Program-made: the position numbers and the translations under genes
The notes under the pieces: generated by a model
The model's database searches: none
What the model saw: the letters and a program-made list of their open reading frames with translations, nothing else
What the model was told of the DNA's origin: nothing
Assembly: GCF_003635165.1 (NCBI RefSeq)
Contig: NZ_ML058624.1
Span: 216,407 to 280,406 of the forward strand
Source of the DNA: Burkholderia sp. Nafp2/4-1b
GTDB lineage: Bacteria > Pseudomonadota > Gammaproteobacteria > Burkholderiales > Burkholderiaceae
DNA: 64,000 nt
Direction: 5' to 3'
In this document: in pieces, positions 63,955 through 64,000 of the stretch
Position numbering within the stretch: the first letter of the stretch is position 1
How the letters are laid out: each line of letters begins with the position of its first letter

Positions 63955-63982
63955 TTGACAGACTCTTCAGACACGCTACAAT
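63955..63982 (+). promoter_or_regulatory. strong sigma-70 promoter at the window edge
   Basis: TTGACA (63955-63960), 16-bp spacer, TACAAT (63977-63982), with a GC-rich discriminator AGCGG. It drives something that starts beyond the window. The layout equals the tRNA-Leu promoter, so a stable RNA gene is likely, but a protein gene cannot be excluded. Confidence 0.7.
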
Positions 63983-64000
63983 AGCGGTCTTCGCATCGCA

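Overview
The window is about 64 kb of a GC-rich betaproteobacterial chromosome with dense genes, short gaps and many 4-bp ATGA overlaps. Protein sequences (RbsABCK, CysB/CysTWA/Sbp, SsuDCB, DusA, Aat/Bpt, PyrD, RpiA, RlmB/RNase R) and their arrangement point to Burkholderia, most likely the B. cepacia complex, primary chromosome. This is recognition from memory; no database search was run.

Layout. 1-305: 5' part of an alpha-ketoglutarate permease. 538-5530: the stress module prkA-yeaH-spoVR. 6041-7852: a chemoreceptor. 8127-13855: ribose uptake operon rbsB-rbsA-rbsC-rbsR-rbsK with a LacI-type operator upstream. 14455-19553: sulfate uptake operon sbp-cysT-cysW-cysA-cysB. 19818-21555: lexA with two SOS boxes, then two little-known genes. 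21658-27131: uspA, nodI-nodJ, a hypothetical gene, a permease and mnmH. 27196-31058: LysR regulator, M20 peptidase and an MFS transporter that carries a frameshift. 31146-33501: aldo/keto reductase, and a thioesterase/HxlR regulator pair sharing two matching operators. 33915-37776: secreted PLD-type nuclease, degraded GGDEF gene, VOC protein, small proteins and a DUF695/RraB-type protein. 37777-38638: no protein gene but a candidate small RNA. 38639-41465: a compositionally different patch with an acyltransferase and gene debris, ending at tRNA-His. 41605-48978: dusA, small genes, ssuDCB with a Mop-type gene, a HIBCH-type hydrolase and an SMR exporter. 49705-53384: tRNA-fMet, NUDIX, aat, bpt and pyrD. 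53487-57933: cystine-type ABC genes, an oxidoreductase, a FadR-type regulator and rpiA. 58040-62394: AmiD-like lipoprotein, rlmB and rnr. 62644-63903: tRNA-Leu and an SsuA-like binding protein, with a strong promoter at the right edge.

Themes. Sulfur supply recurs: sulfate uptake with its regulator CysB, alkanesulfonate desulfonation lacking a local binding protein, an SsuA-like gene elsewhere, and a cystine-type transporter. Ribose metabolism recurs too (rbs operon and rpiA). No rRNA, CRISPR array or intact insertion sequence was found. No clearly new multi-gene system was found. The most interesting items are the HxlR dual operator, the candidate small RNA, the frameshifted transporter, the foreign patch at tRNA-His, the GGDEF remnant and the unknown genes behind lexA.
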